A stretch of DNA of 64,000 bases from JAKVBK01 sp022447275 (GTDB lineage: Bacteria > Pseudomonadota > Alphaproteobacteria > Rhodobacterales > Rhodobacteraceae), in contig CP138932.1 in NCBI GenBank assembly GCA_047125605.1, positions 3,632,718 through 3,696,717 on the forward strand, in the 5' to 3' direction. The position numbers and the translations under genes are program-made. The notes beneath the pieces are model-generated. The model ran no database searches and was not told the DNA's origin. It was given only the letters and a program-made list of their open reading frames with translations. This document shows positions 1 to 9,195 of this stretch, one piece after another (positions within the stretch are counted from its first letter, which is position 1; the number at the start of each line of letters is the position of its first letter).

Positions 1-1
1 C

Positions 2-991
2 CGCGACCGCTCGCCCGTGTTTGCGCGCGATATCAAGGCCGAAGGCGCCATGACCGTGCTGCTTAAGGATGCGATGCAGCCCAACCTTGTCCAAACTCTG
101 GAAAACAACCCAGCCTTCGTGCATGGCGGCCCATTTGCGAATATTGCCCATGGCTGTAACTCGGTCATCGCGACGACAACGGCCCTTAAACTGGCCGATT
201 ACGTGGTGACAGAGGCGGGCTTTGGCGCCGATCTCGGTGCTGAAAAGTTCATGAACATCAAGTGCCGCAAGGCGGGGTTGGCCCCTGATTGCGTGGTGCT
301 TGTGGCAACCGTGCGCGCCATGAAGATGAACGGTGGTGTCGCCAAGGCAGACCTCGGCGCTGAGAATGTCGCCGCTGTTGAGGCGGGCTGCGCCAATCTT
401 GGCCGCCATATCGGCAACCTGAAATCCTTCGGCGTGCCGGTGGTCGTGGCGATCAACCACTTCGTCACGGATACAGAGGCCGAAATTCAGGCCGTGAAAG
501 ACTACGTCGCTTCGCAGGGCTCCGAGGCGGTTCTGTCGCGCCACTGGGAACTGGGCTCGGAAGGCTCTGCCGATCTGGCGGCGAAAGTGGCCGAGATCGC
601 CGATGCCGGCACCAGCCAGTTCGCGCCGCTCTATGGCGATGAACTGTCCCTGTTTGAGAAGATCGAACGCGTCGCGAAAGGCATTTATCATGCTGACGCG
701 GTGCTGGCGGACCAGAAAATCCGCGACCAGCTCAAGTTGTGGGAAAAGCAGGGCTACGGCCACCTGCCGGTCTGCATGGCAAAAACCCAATACAGTTTCT
801 CCACTGATCCAAGTCTGCGCGGTGCGCCCACGGGGCACTCCATCCCCGTGCGCGAGGTCCGGTTGTCGGCCGGTGCGGGCTTCATCGTGGTGGTCTGCGG
901 TGAGATCATGACGATGCCGGGCTTGCCCCGCGTGCCTTCGGCAGAGGCCATTCACCTCAATGAAGACGGCCAGATCGAAGGGCTGTTCTGA
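2..991 (+). CDS. fhs: Formate--tetrahydrofolate ligase (C-terminal part, 5' end outside window)
   Basis: The enzyme makes 10-formyl-tetrahydrofolate from formate, THF and ATP in the cytoplasm and feeds one-carbon metabolism. The reading frame is open from base 2, so the N-terminal part, including the nucleotide-binding loop, lies before the window. The visible part has typical family signatures: RDIKAEGAMTVLLKDA near the start, EAGFGADLGAEKF, the VPVVVAINHF segment, and a C-terminal GEIMTMPGLPRVPSAE. The stop codon overlaps the next start as TGATG, so the following exported-protein gene is probably translationally coupled. folD lies two genes downstream and gives a folate-pathway cluster. Confidence 0.96.
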   Translation, partial: RDRSPVFARDIKAEGAMTVLLKDAMQPNLVQTLENNPAFVHGGPFANIAHGCNSVIATTTALKLADYVVTEAGFGADLGAEKFMNIKCRKAGLAPDCVVLVATVRAMKMNGGVAKADLGAENVAAVEAGCANLGRHIGNLKSFGVPVVVAINHFVTDTEAEIQAVKDYVASQGSEAVLSRHWELGSEGSADLAAKVAEIADAGTSQFAPLYGDELSLFEKIERVAKGIYHADAVLADQKIRDQLKLWEKQGYGHLPVCMAKTQYSFSTDPSLRGAPTGHSIPVREVRLSAGAGFIVVVCGEIMTMPGLPRVPSAEAIHLNEDGQIEGLF

Positions 992-1542
992 TGCGGCCGG
1001 TGCGCAGCATTCTTCTGAGTGCGGGCCTTGGTCTGATGGCGGTGTCAGCCGCCGCAGACCCGTGGTTTCTGCACGAATTTGGTGAGCTGCGCGCCTATTT
1101 CAAAGACTGGCTGGTGGTGTGCGAGGATGAGGGGCGCGGTGCGTGCCGTGCCGTGCAATATCAGCCAGATCCGGACGGTGATGGCACATGGGGCATTGCC
1201 CGCATGGCGGTGCATCAGCTCAGCCAAGGCGGACATGGGCTTGTCCTTTACATCAAGGGTATGGACAGCGCGGCGGCGCATCCCGTTACGGTATTGATCG
1301 ATGAACGCAGTTGGCAACTCGCGCCCGAGGATTGGCGCCCAGGCGATCTGGCTGTGCGCAATGTTGCAGAAACAATCACCTTTACCGACCCGCTGATCGC
1401 CGATCAGGTGCTGGGCGCCATGCGGGCCGGTCTGTCCATGACGGTCACCTCCGGAGATGGCCAGACGGCAATGATTTCGCTCCGAGGGCTGACGGCTTCA
1501 CTGCTGGCGATGGACGAGAAAGCGCAGGAAAACGCGCAATAG
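991..1542 (+). CDS. Exported protein, DUF1176-like (IalB-like alternative)
   Basis: A 183-residue protein with an N-terminal signal peptide (MRPVRSILLSAGLGLMAVSAAA, cleavage near residue 22), so it is probably periplasmic. After the signal comes FKDWLVVCEDEGRGACRA and near the C-terminus SLRGLTASLLAMDE. Both resemble the start and end of DUF1176-type domains; the W-x-V-x-C...C spacing also recalls the IalB family. Function is unknown. It starts within the fhs stop codon (TGATG) and is followed 81 bp later by folD, so it is probably co-transcribed with folate genes. I cannot say why an exported protein sits there. Confidence 0.75.
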   Translation: MRPVRSILLSAGLGLMAVSAAADPWFLHEFGELRAYFKDWLVVCEDEGRGACRAVQYQPDPDGDGTWGIARMAVHQLSQGGHGLVLYIKGMDSAAAHPVTVLIDERSWQLAPEDWRPGDLAVRNVAETITFTDPLIADQVLGAMRAGLSMTVTSGDGQTAMISLRGLTASLLAMDEKAQENAQ

Positions 1543-1623
1543 CGAACCTGTCCACAGATGGGTTTGTACCAGACGAGATTGCATGAGCCGGACGTTTGAA
1601 ACCGGCAGAAAAAGAGGAAGACA

Positions 1624-2526
1624 ATGGCTGCAACGATCATAGACGGCAAGGCGTTCGCCGCGGACGTGCGCGGACAGGTGGCAGGCCATGTTGCACGGCT
1701 CAAGGCTGAGCATGGCATTACGCCGGGCCTTGCCGTTGTACTGGTCGGCGAAGATCCAGCATCTCAGGTCTATGTGCGCTCAAAGGGCAAGCAGACCGTC
1801 GAAGTCGGCATGGCGTCTTTTGAGCACAAGCTGGACGCGGACATCTCAGAGGCAACTTTGCTGGCCCTGATCGAGACTTTGAACAACGACCCTGCAGTGC
1901 ACGGTATTCTCGTGCAATTGCCGCTGCCAAGCCACCTGAACGAAGACCTTGTGATCAATGCCATTGATCCGGCAAAGGATGTGGACGGGTTCCACATCTC
2001 CAATGTTGGGCTTCTGGGGACGGGTCAGAAATCCATGGTACCCTGCACACCGCTGGGATGCCTGATGATGCTGCGCGCCCATCACGGCAGCCTGTCGGGC
2101 ATGAATGCCGTGGTCATAGGGCGTTCGAACATTGTGGGCAAACCCATGGCACAGCTTTTGCTAGGCGACAGCTGCACGGTGACAATCGCCCATTCCCGAA
2201 CCAAGGATCTACCGGAGGTGGTGCGCCGCGCAGACATCGTGGTCGCGGCCGTGGGGCGCCCCGAGATGGTGCCGGGTGACTGGATCCGCGAGGGGGCGAC
2301 CGTGATCGACGTGGGTATTAACCGGATCGATGCGCCGGAAAAGGGTGCCGGCAAAACACGCCTTGTGGGCGACGTGCATTTTGCATCGGCAGCAGAACGC
2401 GCGGGTGCCATCACGCCGGTGCCCGGCGGGGTGGGGCCAATGACGATCGCCTGCTTGCTGGCAAATACGGTTACCGCATGCTGCCGGGCGAATGGCTTGG
2501 CCGAGCCGGAGGGCCTGACCGCCTGA
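1624..2526 (+). CDS. folD: Bifunctional methylenetetrahydrofolate dehydrogenase / methenyltetrahydrofolate cyclohydrolase
   Basis: A cytoplasmic NADP-linked enzyme that interconverts methylene-, methenyl- and formyl-THF. At 300 residues it is slightly longer than the usual 280-300. Motifs visible are YVRSKGKQTVEVGM (substrate-binding Tyr and catalytic Lys region, about residues 40-53), GILVQLPLP, the Rossmann-type VVIGRSNIVGKPMAQLLL, and the C-terminal PGGVGPMT signature. The ATG is preceded by AAGAGGAAG. A small GC hairpin (1587-1606) lies just before the ribosome-binding site. It shares a pathway with fhs upstream. Confidence 0.97.
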   Translation: MAATIIDGKAFAADVRGQVAGHVARLKAEHGITPGLAVVLVGEDPASQVYVRSKGKQTVEVGMASFEHKLDADISEATLLALIETLNNDPAVHGILVQLPLPSHLNEDLVINAIDPAKDVDGFHISNVGLLGTGQKSMVPCTPLGCLMMLRAHHGSLSGMNAVVIGRSNIVGKPMAQLLLGDSCTVTIAHSRTKDLPEVVRRADIVVAAVGRPEMVPGDWIREGATVIDVGINRIDAPEKGAGKTRLVGDVHFASAAERAGAITPVPGGVGPMTIACLLANTVTACCRANGLAEPEGLTA

Positions 2527-2533
2527 TCCGCGC

Positions 2534-3208
2534 TCAGCGCAGGAGTCCAGACAGGGGCAGCGCCGTGACCGAGCGGCCCGTCATGATCACCTGCGCATCT
2601 GGCTCCATCAGGCCGCAGATCGCGCTGTCACGCACGTTCAAACCTCCCGTAAATGTCCCGAATGCGGGCAGCATCAGGCGCCTTCTGTCATGCACGAAAG
2701 CCGCCCGCCGCACGGTTTTGCCCCGTGTGTGCAAGATGACCTTAGGGTGATAGTGGCCGGAGATCTCTCCGCGCTCGCTCTGGGGGTGCGCAATATGGCG
2801 AAAGGTGAGGCCATCTAGAGCCAATTCCGCCAGATGGGTTCCGCCCAGATTGACAGGCCCGGGGTCGTGATTGCCCTCGATCCAGATCCAATCCCGGCCC
2901 GCCATTGCCACATCCAAACGCATTCGTTCCGCGTCCGGCAGCGCCTCGGCTGCTGCAAGATCATCGAAACTGTCCCCGAGACACACAACGATCCGCGGAT
3001 CCAGTTGCGCAATCTCTTCGGCTAGGCGCGCCAGCGTATCCACACCATCAAAGGGTGGCAGCAATGGCCCCCCGCGACGGGCAGTGCGCTCGGACTTTCC
3101 CAAATGCAGGTCCGACACGCACAGTAGACGTTGGGCGGGCCACCACAGGCAGCGACTGCCACGCAGTTCTAACGCTGCTCCGGCAAATTCTAGAGACAGA
3201 GAGTTCAT
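2534..3208 (-). CDS. pdeM: Ligase-associated DNA damage response endonuclease PdeM (calcineurin-like phosphoesterase)
   Basis: A 224-residue metallophosphoesterase. It shows the family metal-binding blocks: CVSDLHLGKSER near residue 32, CLGDSFDD near 97, WIEGNHD near 130, and a C-terminal GHYHPKV. In many proteobacteria pdeM sits directly downstream of, and often overlaps, the ligase-associated DEXH helicase gene. Here the helicase is present at 6656-9091 but on the other strand, with two unrelated genes between, and neither ligase nor exonuclease partner is in the window. The gene converges on folD, whose stop codon lies only 7 bases away. Confidence 0.9.
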   Translation of the reverse strand: MNSLSLEFAGAALELRGSRCLWWPAQRLLCVSDLHLGKSERTARRGGPLLPPFDGVDTLARLAEEIAQLDPRIVVCLGDSFDDLAAAEALPDAERMRLDVAMAGRDWIWIEGNHDPGPVNLGGTHLAELALDGLTFRHIAHPQSERGEISGHYHPKVILHTRGKTVRRAAFVHDRRRLMLPAFGTFTGGLNVRDSAICGLMEPDAQVIMTGRSVTALPLSGLLR

Positions 3209-3420
3209 GGAATGTTCACATCAGATGCAGCCGCAGATAGCAACCCATCGTGGCTGGATTGCCCAGCCTCTGAATCGACTTGGCGCAAATACTACCTCGG
3301 GAGGCGCAGTCGGGCTCTCGGGACTGAGCTGCTACACCACATTGTAAGCCTGTCATATCTGTTGGTGTTGCTTCACTATTGTGAGTGGTCAACTGGTTCA
3401 GCCTTATCTAACTAATGGTT

Positions 3421-5034
3421 TTATTCTTTCCTACGTTCGAAAAGGATCAGCGTGTCGCCACGCCAAACCTCACGCAGCGCAAAGCCGTTTTCTTCAATCT
3501 GTTCGAGAATAGAGCGCCTTGATCGTGCAGATGTTGCACATTTAGGCACAGCCAGATGTGTGGCATCGTCCCAGCCAGGTAGACCGCCATAGTACCAAGG
3601 TGCGCTGCCCTGCAGCACGGGGAAACTGCCATAGAGCCAGATACTTCCAAAAATATCGGCAATAAAAACTCTCGAGCCGCCATAGCCCTTATTTTCTAGA
3701 TCATCGGCCATTGCTTCAAAATATGCCTTCAGGCCAATTTTCATTTCACAATGAGTCAAAGTTTCCCCGTTTATGGAGACAGGGGCGGGCATTTCATTCA
3801 CGTCTGCATAGCGCGCATAAGGCGCTCCATCTTCCAAAAGTATAACTCCTGCATCCGCTGAATATGCACGCTGGATGGGAAGACGCAGGTCTGGATATCC
3901 TGGGATCATTTCTGTTGTATCTTTCGCTGAAATTTTTAAATGACGAAAGGGGCTGTATGCCATGTTCAGAAAAGAGGTTGCGCCCAATGCAAAGGATATG
4001 GCCGTCAAAAAGATGATGGCCTGTCTAATATCCCAGCCGAAACCGTTGTGCAAAGGCTCCTGTGGCCGCAGCGGCCATAAAAGGAAGGGCAGCAAAATTA
4101 TCCATTGCGGGTCATTGCCGTAATTCTGAAAGGTGATGTAGAAAAAACTTGGTATCAGTAGCAAAAGTATAAGGCCCTGCTGGTACCTTCTGCCCTGCCT
4201 GAGCAAGATGACTGCCATGAGCACAGCTAGCGAGCAGCCGATGCCTGCAGGTGCGCCAATCACTGCTCCAAACGTCTTGCCTGGCCTCTGTCGGCTCTCT
4301 GAACTGGCCACCGCGATGAGGTCTGAAACATATCCGCTCCAGATATCTGGACCTTGCCAAAACGTGATGGCAAGGGCCACTGCTAGCCCAGCAGGAATGG
4401 CCCACATTATTGCTGTTCTCTGGCGTTGTAGAAGCATCCCCACACCAATGCCTGGTGCGAGAGCAACGAAATAGGTCATCTTTGTCATGGCTAAGATTGC
4501 CATCAAAGTGCCAATGAGAACTCCGTCAAGCGTTGGATTATGGCGATGTTCGGCTGGTAACACGACCAAAGCGATTGCGATAAAGGTAACTGCCCAAGCC
4601 CAGCGATTATAATGCATCGAAATCGACGGTGCGGTCTGGTCTTCTCCATTCACTAGGGCGGTGCAAAAGACGACGATCACAGTCACAAAGGCCAGCGCCC
4701 CACCTTTCGACATTCGCGAAACACCGACCCAAACTGCCGCTGGCAAAAGCAGTGCAGCAACAAATACCTGCGCTGCAAACATGGACTGGCCTAGCCCGAG
4801 CCCAAGATCACGCGCCCAGACCATCGGCATGAAGGCAAGAATGCCGATCGGGGTCATGAAGTCCCTGTGGATGGCCTGATCAAGTCGCAGCCTTTCAATA
4901 ATATCAATAAGATGGAGCGTATCGCCTTCATGCCTTTCGATGAAAAAAGTGCCTTGCCAAAGAACAATCCCTCCAAACAGCGCGATCGCCAGAATACCAG
5001 TCGCCCATACAGTTGCTGTATTTGGCTTATCCAT
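3421..5034 (-). CDS. Multi-spanning membrane protein of unknown function, lower GC
   Basis: A 537-residue integral membrane protein with about ten hydrophobic segments in its first 390 residues and a hydrophilic C-terminal part of about 150 residues. The layout recalls glycosyltransferase-like or O-antigen/arabinosyltransferase-like membrane proteins, but I see no diagnostic motif and assign no activity. The start at 5034 (MDKPNTAT) is preferred over one nine codons upstream because GGAGAGAGG lies five bases before it. Codon use and base composition are clearly more AT-rich than in the neighbours, which suggests horizontal acquisition. It stands alone on its strand between pdeM and the AAA ATPase gene. 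Confidence 0.75.
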   Translation of the reverse strand: MDKPNTATVWATGILAIALFGGIVLWQGTFFIERHEGDTLHLIDIIERLRLDQAIHRDFMTPIGILAFMPMVWARDLGLGLGQSMFAAQVFVAALLLPAAVWVGVSRMSKGGALAFVTVIVVFCTALVNGEDQTAPSISMHYNRWAWAVTFIAIALVVLPAEHRHNPTLDGVLIGTLMAILAMTKMTYFVALAPGIGVGMLLQRQRTAIMWAIPAGLAVALAITFWQGPDIWSGYVSDLIAVASSESRQRPGKTFGAVIGAPAGIGCSLAVLMAVILLRQGRRYQQGLILLLLIPSFFYITFQNYGNDPQWIILLPFLLWPLRPQEPLHNGFGWDIRQAIIFLTAISFALGATSFLNMAYSPFRHLKISAKDTTEMIPGYPDLRLPIQRAYSADAGVILLEDGAPYARYADVNEMPAPVSINGETLTHCEMKIGLKAYFEAMADDLENKGYGGSRVFIADIFGSIWLYGSFPVLQGSAPWYYGGLPGWDDATHLAVPKCATSARSRRSILEQIEENGFALREVWRGDTLILFERRKE

Positions 5035-5198
5035 ACCTGCCTCTCTCCGTTTTTTGGCCACATTGCGGGTCCAAAATCCCCTTGCGAGTGTTTCGCGGAG
5101 TATGTCGGAATTCGGATCAAAAGTAAGGACTCTCGCCCGTCGGGTTCATTTGCGAATGAGATCGGCGTCTGTGCGCCACAGTTAGGAGAATACCAGCA

Positions 5199-6509
5199 AT
5201 GAATATGGCCGTAGGCAACGTCACCGCGCCCCCCGCCCCCAAAAGCCTCGACGAGATGCGTCTGCCCGTGGTGATGATGCGGGATATTCTGCTGAAAACC
5301 ATCTTCCGCAAGAATGTCGAAACGGCGTCGGAACTGGCCCGTGCGATCTGCCTCCCGATCAATGTCACCCAGTCCTTGGTGGACATGGCGCGCGGACAGA
5401 AACTGCTCGAGGCGACAGGCACCCTGCACGCCAATTCCGGCGGTGAGATGGGGTATCAACTGACAGATGCGGGCAAGGCGCGCGCACTCGATGCGCTTGC
5501 ACAGTCGGAATATTACGGTGCGATGCCGGTGCCGCTGGAGGTCTATTCTGAACAGGTGCGCCGCCAATCCATCCGCAACATCACGATGACACGCCAGAAA
5601 CTCAACGAGGCCATGGGGCATCTGATCCTTCCCCCTTCTCTGGTAGGTCAGCTTGGGCCCGCCGTGACCGCAGGGCGCTCCATCCTGATGTATGGCCCCC
5701 CAGGAAACGGTAAGTCCGCGATCTCGAACGGTATTTGCGAAGCCATGGGGGACAAGATCTACGTTCCCAGAGCGATTGAATATGCCGGTCAGGTGATCAC
5801 TGTCTATGATCCGGTCGTGCATTCGGCCGCAGAAGAAGATGTGGATGATCCCAATAGCCTGCGCAGGACGTCCGGGCGCTTTGATACGCGGTATGTGCGC
5901 TGTCACCGGCCTACGGTCATAACCGGGGGCGAACTTTCTTTGGATATGCTTGATCTTGTCTATAATCCTACGGCACGCACCTATCAGGCACCGCTGCAGA
6001 TGAAATCAACCGGTGGCATCTTCATCGTGGATGACCTTGGGCGTCAAGCCGAGCCTCCCCAGAAGCTTGTGAACCGCTGGATCGTGCCTCTCGAGGAGGG
6101 CCGGGATATTCTGGCTCTGCAATCAGGCGAGAAATTCGAAGTACCCTTCGACACACTTGCAATTTTCTCAACCAACTTCCACCCCAACGAGATTTTCGAC
6201 AAAGCCGCCCTGCGGAGGATCTTTTTCAAGATCAAGATTGACGGCCCTAACCAGGAAGATTTCCTGAAGATCTTTGCGCTTGTGGCACGCAAGAAGGGCA
6301 TGCCGATTGATCAGGATGCGATGGTCCATCTGCTGCGCAACCGCTACGCAGAGATTAACCATGTCTATGCGAACTATCAGCCTGTGTTCCTGATCGATCA
6401 GATGATTTCAATCTGTGCCTTTGAGGGGATCGAGAACCAGATGAGCCCGGAGCTCATTGACCGGGCTTGGGAAAACATGTTCGTCAAGGAATCTAGGATC
6501 GAGCATTGA
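5199..6509 (+). CDS. AAA+ ATPase with N-terminal winged-helix-like domain
   Basis: 436 residues. The first ~100 residues look like a helix-turn-helix/winged-helix domain (ETASELARAICLPINVTQSLVDM, then a hydrophilic wing and LTDAGKARA). The ATPase core follows: Walker A GPPGNGKS at about 166-173, Walker B IFIVDD at about 274-279, sensor-1 FSTN at about 323-326, and an ALRR arginine-finger region at about 337-340. The core is MoxR/MCM-like in general appearance, but no VWA-protein partner is present. AGGAG before the ATG supports the start. The cellular role is unknown. It could be a remodelling ATPase or a regulatory protein; no neighbour tells which. Confidence 0.8.
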   Translation: MNMAVGNVTAPPAPKSLDEMRLPVVMMRDILLKTIFRKNVETASELARAICLPINVTQSLVDMARGQKLLEATGTLHANSGGEMGYQLTDAGKARALDALAQSEYYGAMPVPLEVYSEQVRRQSIRNITMTRQKLNEAMGHLILPPSLVGQLGPAVTAGRSILMYGPPGNGKSAISNGICEAMGDKIYVPRAIEYAGQVITVYDPVVHSAAEEDVDDPNSLRRTSGRFDTRYVRCHRPTVITGGELSLDMLDLVYNPTARTYQAPLQMKSTGGIFIVDDLGRQAEPPQKLVNRWIVPLEEGRDILALQSGEKFEVPFDTLAIFSTNFHPNEIFDKAALRRIFFKIKIDGPNQEDFLKIFALVARKKGMPIDQDAMVHLLRNRYAEINHVYANYQPVFLIDQMISICAFEGIENQMSPELIDRAWENMFVKESRIEH

Positions 6510-6655
6510 GTCGAGGCTGCCGCCGGCAGCTTTGGCCTTTTGTGTAAGGCTGCGGCACTGCTGGCTGTGCTGAGCCGAAGACGCGTTTCGGGATTGGAAG
6601 TTTTGTGGCGTAGGCCCATGGCGCTGAGCTGACCTGAGCACTACTTTCGCAGTGC

Positions 6656-9091
6656 ATGAAGGATGACGTTTCCCCCCCTGAATTGCCGCCGGTCTTTGCG
6701 GTGTGGTTTGCCGCGCGTGGCTGGCAGGTGCATCCCCACCAGTTGGAGATGCTCGCCAACGCTCAGGTTCGGGCGCAATTGCTGATTGCCCCGACAGGCG
6801 GCGGCAAGACGCTCGCTGGCTTTCTGCCGTCCCTCGTGGAATTGGCGGAGGGCACCCATACGGGACTGCATACGATTTATGTCTCGCCGCTCAAGGCGCT
6901 GGCGGCGGATATAAAACGCAATCTCGTTGGCCCCGTTGCCGAGATGGGGCTGCAGATCCGCATCGAAGACCGCACTGGCGACACCTCCTACACGCAACGA
7001 CGCAGACAGCGTGCGGACCCGCCGCATATCCTGCTGACCACCCCCGAAAGCTTGGCCTTGTTGATCTCCTACGAGGATGGGCCGCGGATTTTTCAGGGCG
7101 TGCAGCGGATCATAATCGACGAGGCGCATGCCTTGGCCGAGAGCAAGCGCGGCGACCAGCTGATGCTGGCGCTGAGCCGGATCGAACATTTGGCACCGGG
7201 GCTGCGGCGCATAGGCCTTTCGGCGACTGTGGAAGACCCGCCCGCCCTGGCCGCGTTTTTGGCCCGTCACCCGGAGCCCTGCGCAATCCTGCAGGCTGAT
7301 CCGGGCCCGGATCCTGACATATCGATGTTGCAGACCCGGCAAAGCGCGCCCTGGGCCGGAGGGGGCGGGCGCTACGCGATACCCGATGTGCTGGATCTCG
7401 TGCGCGCCCATGGCACGACCCTGATTTTTCACAACACCCGCGCCCAGGCGGAGTTGTTTTTCCATGATCTCTGGCTGGCGAATGAAGACGGTCTGCCGAT
7501 TGGCATTCACCATGGCTCATTGGCGCGCGAGCAGCGCCAGAAGGTTGAGGCGGCGATGGCTGCTGGCGCGCTGCGCGCTGTGGTGTGCACCGGGTCCCTC
7601 GATCTTGGCATCGACTGGGGCGATGTGGATCTGGTGGTGCAGGTGGGGGCCCCCAAGAACGTGAAGCGGCTGGTGCAGCGCATTGGGCGGGCCAATCATC
7701 GCTATAATGCCCCCTCCCGCGCGGTGCTGGTGCCGGCAAACCGGTTCGAGATCGTGGAATGTCAGGCCGCGCTTGCGGCAGTTCTCGAACATGATCTGGA
7801 CGGAGAGCCACGGGGCCCGGGGCCGCGCGATGTGTTGTGCCAGCACATTCTTGCCGTGGCCTGTGCCGGCCCGTTTCAAGCGGATGTCCTGTTTGACGAG
7901 GTCACCTCTGCCGGGGCCTATCGTCATATGAGCCGGGCGCAGTTCGATGCCTGTTTGTCCTTCGTGGCGACAGGCGGCTACGCCCTGCGGGCCTATGACC
8001 GGTATCAGCGACTGTTGCAGACTGCGGACGGTGCTTGGCAATTGCGCGATCCGCGCGCGGCACGGCTGATCCGCATGAATCTGGGAACGATCCTTGCTCC
8101 GCAGACGTTGAAGGTGCGCTACCGGGGCAGGGGTGGGCGCCCGTTGGGCGAGATCGAAGAGGATTTCGCGGCCCAGCTATCTGCAGGCGACACCTTCCTG
8201 ATTGGCGGCAAGATCGTGCGGTATGAAGGGCTGCGCGAGATGGTCGTGGAAGTGTCGCCGCGGCCTGACAAACAGCCCAAGATTGCTACCTTTAACGGCA
8301 CCAAATTTGCCACATCAACGCAGCTGTCTGAGCGCATTCTGCGCATGTTTGCCGCGCGCGATTGGCAGGCGCTGCCTGCGGATGTCGGGGAGTGGCTCGA
8401 TCTGCAGCTGCGGGTGTCGCGCCTGCCGAGCCGGGACAGGCTGCTGGTAGAGAGCTTTCCCCATGATGGGTGCGCGCATGTCTGCGTGTATGGGTTTGCG
8501 GGGCGCAATGCGCAGCAGACCTTGGGGCTGCTTGTGACAAAGCGCATGGAGGAGGAGGGGCTGGACCCGCTGGGCTTTGTCTGCACCGACTACGCGACGC
8601 TGATCTGGGGGCTTGAGCCGCTGCGCGATGCGCAAGCCCTGTTTGCGCCGGGCCAGCTGCGCACGGGGTTTGAGACCTGGCTGTCGGGGAATGCGGTGAT
8701 GAAGCGCACCTTCAAGGCCAGCGCGATCATTGCCGGACTGATCGATCGCAATGCACCTGGCTCCATGAAAACCGGGCGGCAGGCCACGTTTTCCTCGGAC
8801 ATCCTGTATGACACGTTGCTGCGCTATGACCCTGATCACCTGATGCTGGACATCACCCGAGAGGAGGCCTTGCGGGGGCTGGTGGATTTTGGGCGGATTG
8901 AGGCGATGATCGCGCGGGTCGGAGATCGCATCGATCATGTGGCGCTGGATCGGGTGACACCCCTGGCTGCGCCGCTCTTTTTAGAGCCGGGGCGCCTGCC
9001 GGTGGAGGGTGCGGGCACCGAACGGCTCGTCGCCGAGGCGGCAGACCGGCTGTTCGCGGCAGCCGGGCTGGACAGGGGCGACGCCCCCTGA
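6656..9091 (+). CDS. Ligase-associated DNA damage response DEXH-box helicase (Lhr-like)
   Basis: An 811-residue superfamily-2 helicase, the usual length for the ligase-associated Lhr-like group and about half of full-length Lhr. Visible motifs are Walker A APTGGGKT (45-52), LLTTPESL, DEAH (about 155-158), GLSATVEDP, then the second RecA domain with IFHNTRAQAE, HHGSLAREQR, GSLDLGIDWGDVDLVVQ and QRIGRANHR. The family acts with a DNA ligase, an exonuclease and PdeM in repair. Only PdeM is nearby, on the other strand 3.4 kb away. A short ribosome-binding site is not obvious before the ATG. Confidence 0.92.
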   Translation: MKDDVSPPELPPVFAVWFAARGWQVHPHQLEMLANAQVRAQLLIAPTGGGKTLAGFLPSLVELAEGTHTGLHTIYVSPLKALAADIKRNLVGPVAEMGLQIRIEDRTGDTSYTQRRRQRADPPHILLTTPESLALLISYEDGPRIFQGVQRIIIDEAHALAESKRGDQLMLALSRIEHLAPGLRRIGLSATVEDPPALAAFLARHPEPCAILQADPGPDPDISMLQTRQSAPWAGGGGRYAIPDVLDLVRAHGTTLIFHNTRAQAELFFHDLWLANEDGLPIGIHHGSLAREQRQKVEAAMAAGALRAVVCTGSLDLGIDWGDVDLVVQVGAPKNVKRLVQRIGRANHRYNAPSRAVLVPANRFEIVECQAALAAVLEHDLDGEPRGPGPRDVLCQHILAVACAGPFQADVLFDEVTSAGAYRHMSRAQFDACLSFVATGGYALRAYDRYQRLLQTADGAWQLRDPRAARLIRMNLGTILAPQTLKVRYRGRGGRPLGEIEEDFAAQLSAGDTFLIGGKIVRYEGLREMVVEVSPRPDKQPKIATFNGTKFATSTQLSERILRMFAARDWQALPADVGEWLDLQLRVSRLPSRDRLLVESFPHDGCAHVCVYGFAGRNAQQTLGLLVTKRMEEEGLDPLGFVCTDYATLIWGLEPLRDAQALFAPGQLRTGFETWLSGNAVMKRTFKASAIIAGLIDRNAPGSMKTGRQATFSSDILYDTLLRYDPDHLMLDITREEALRGLVDFGRIEAMIARVGDRIDHVALDRVTPLAAPLFLEPGRLPVEGAGTERLVAEAADRLFAAAGLDRGDAP

Positions 9092-9153
9092 GCGGCTGTG
9101 CTCAGCCCCCCGCGGCCTGTGGCAGGGCGTGAGGAGGGCGACGCCTCCGACGG

Positions 9154-9174
9154 GAGTATTTGTGCCAAGATGAT
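9154..9174 (+). repeat. Dispersed intergenic repeat, copy 1
   Basis: A 21-base element reading GAGTATTT, one variable base (G here), then TGCCAAGATGAT. It lies between the helicase gene and a small exported-protein gene. A second copy with one mismatch lies inverted at 19651-19671, and a more diverged relative occurs at 46279-46300. It is preceded by a GC-rich inverted repeat (GGAGG-GCGA-CGCCTCC, about 9131-9148). Confidence 0.6.
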
Positions 9175-9195
9175 AGGGACGGCGGTGCCCGAAGA

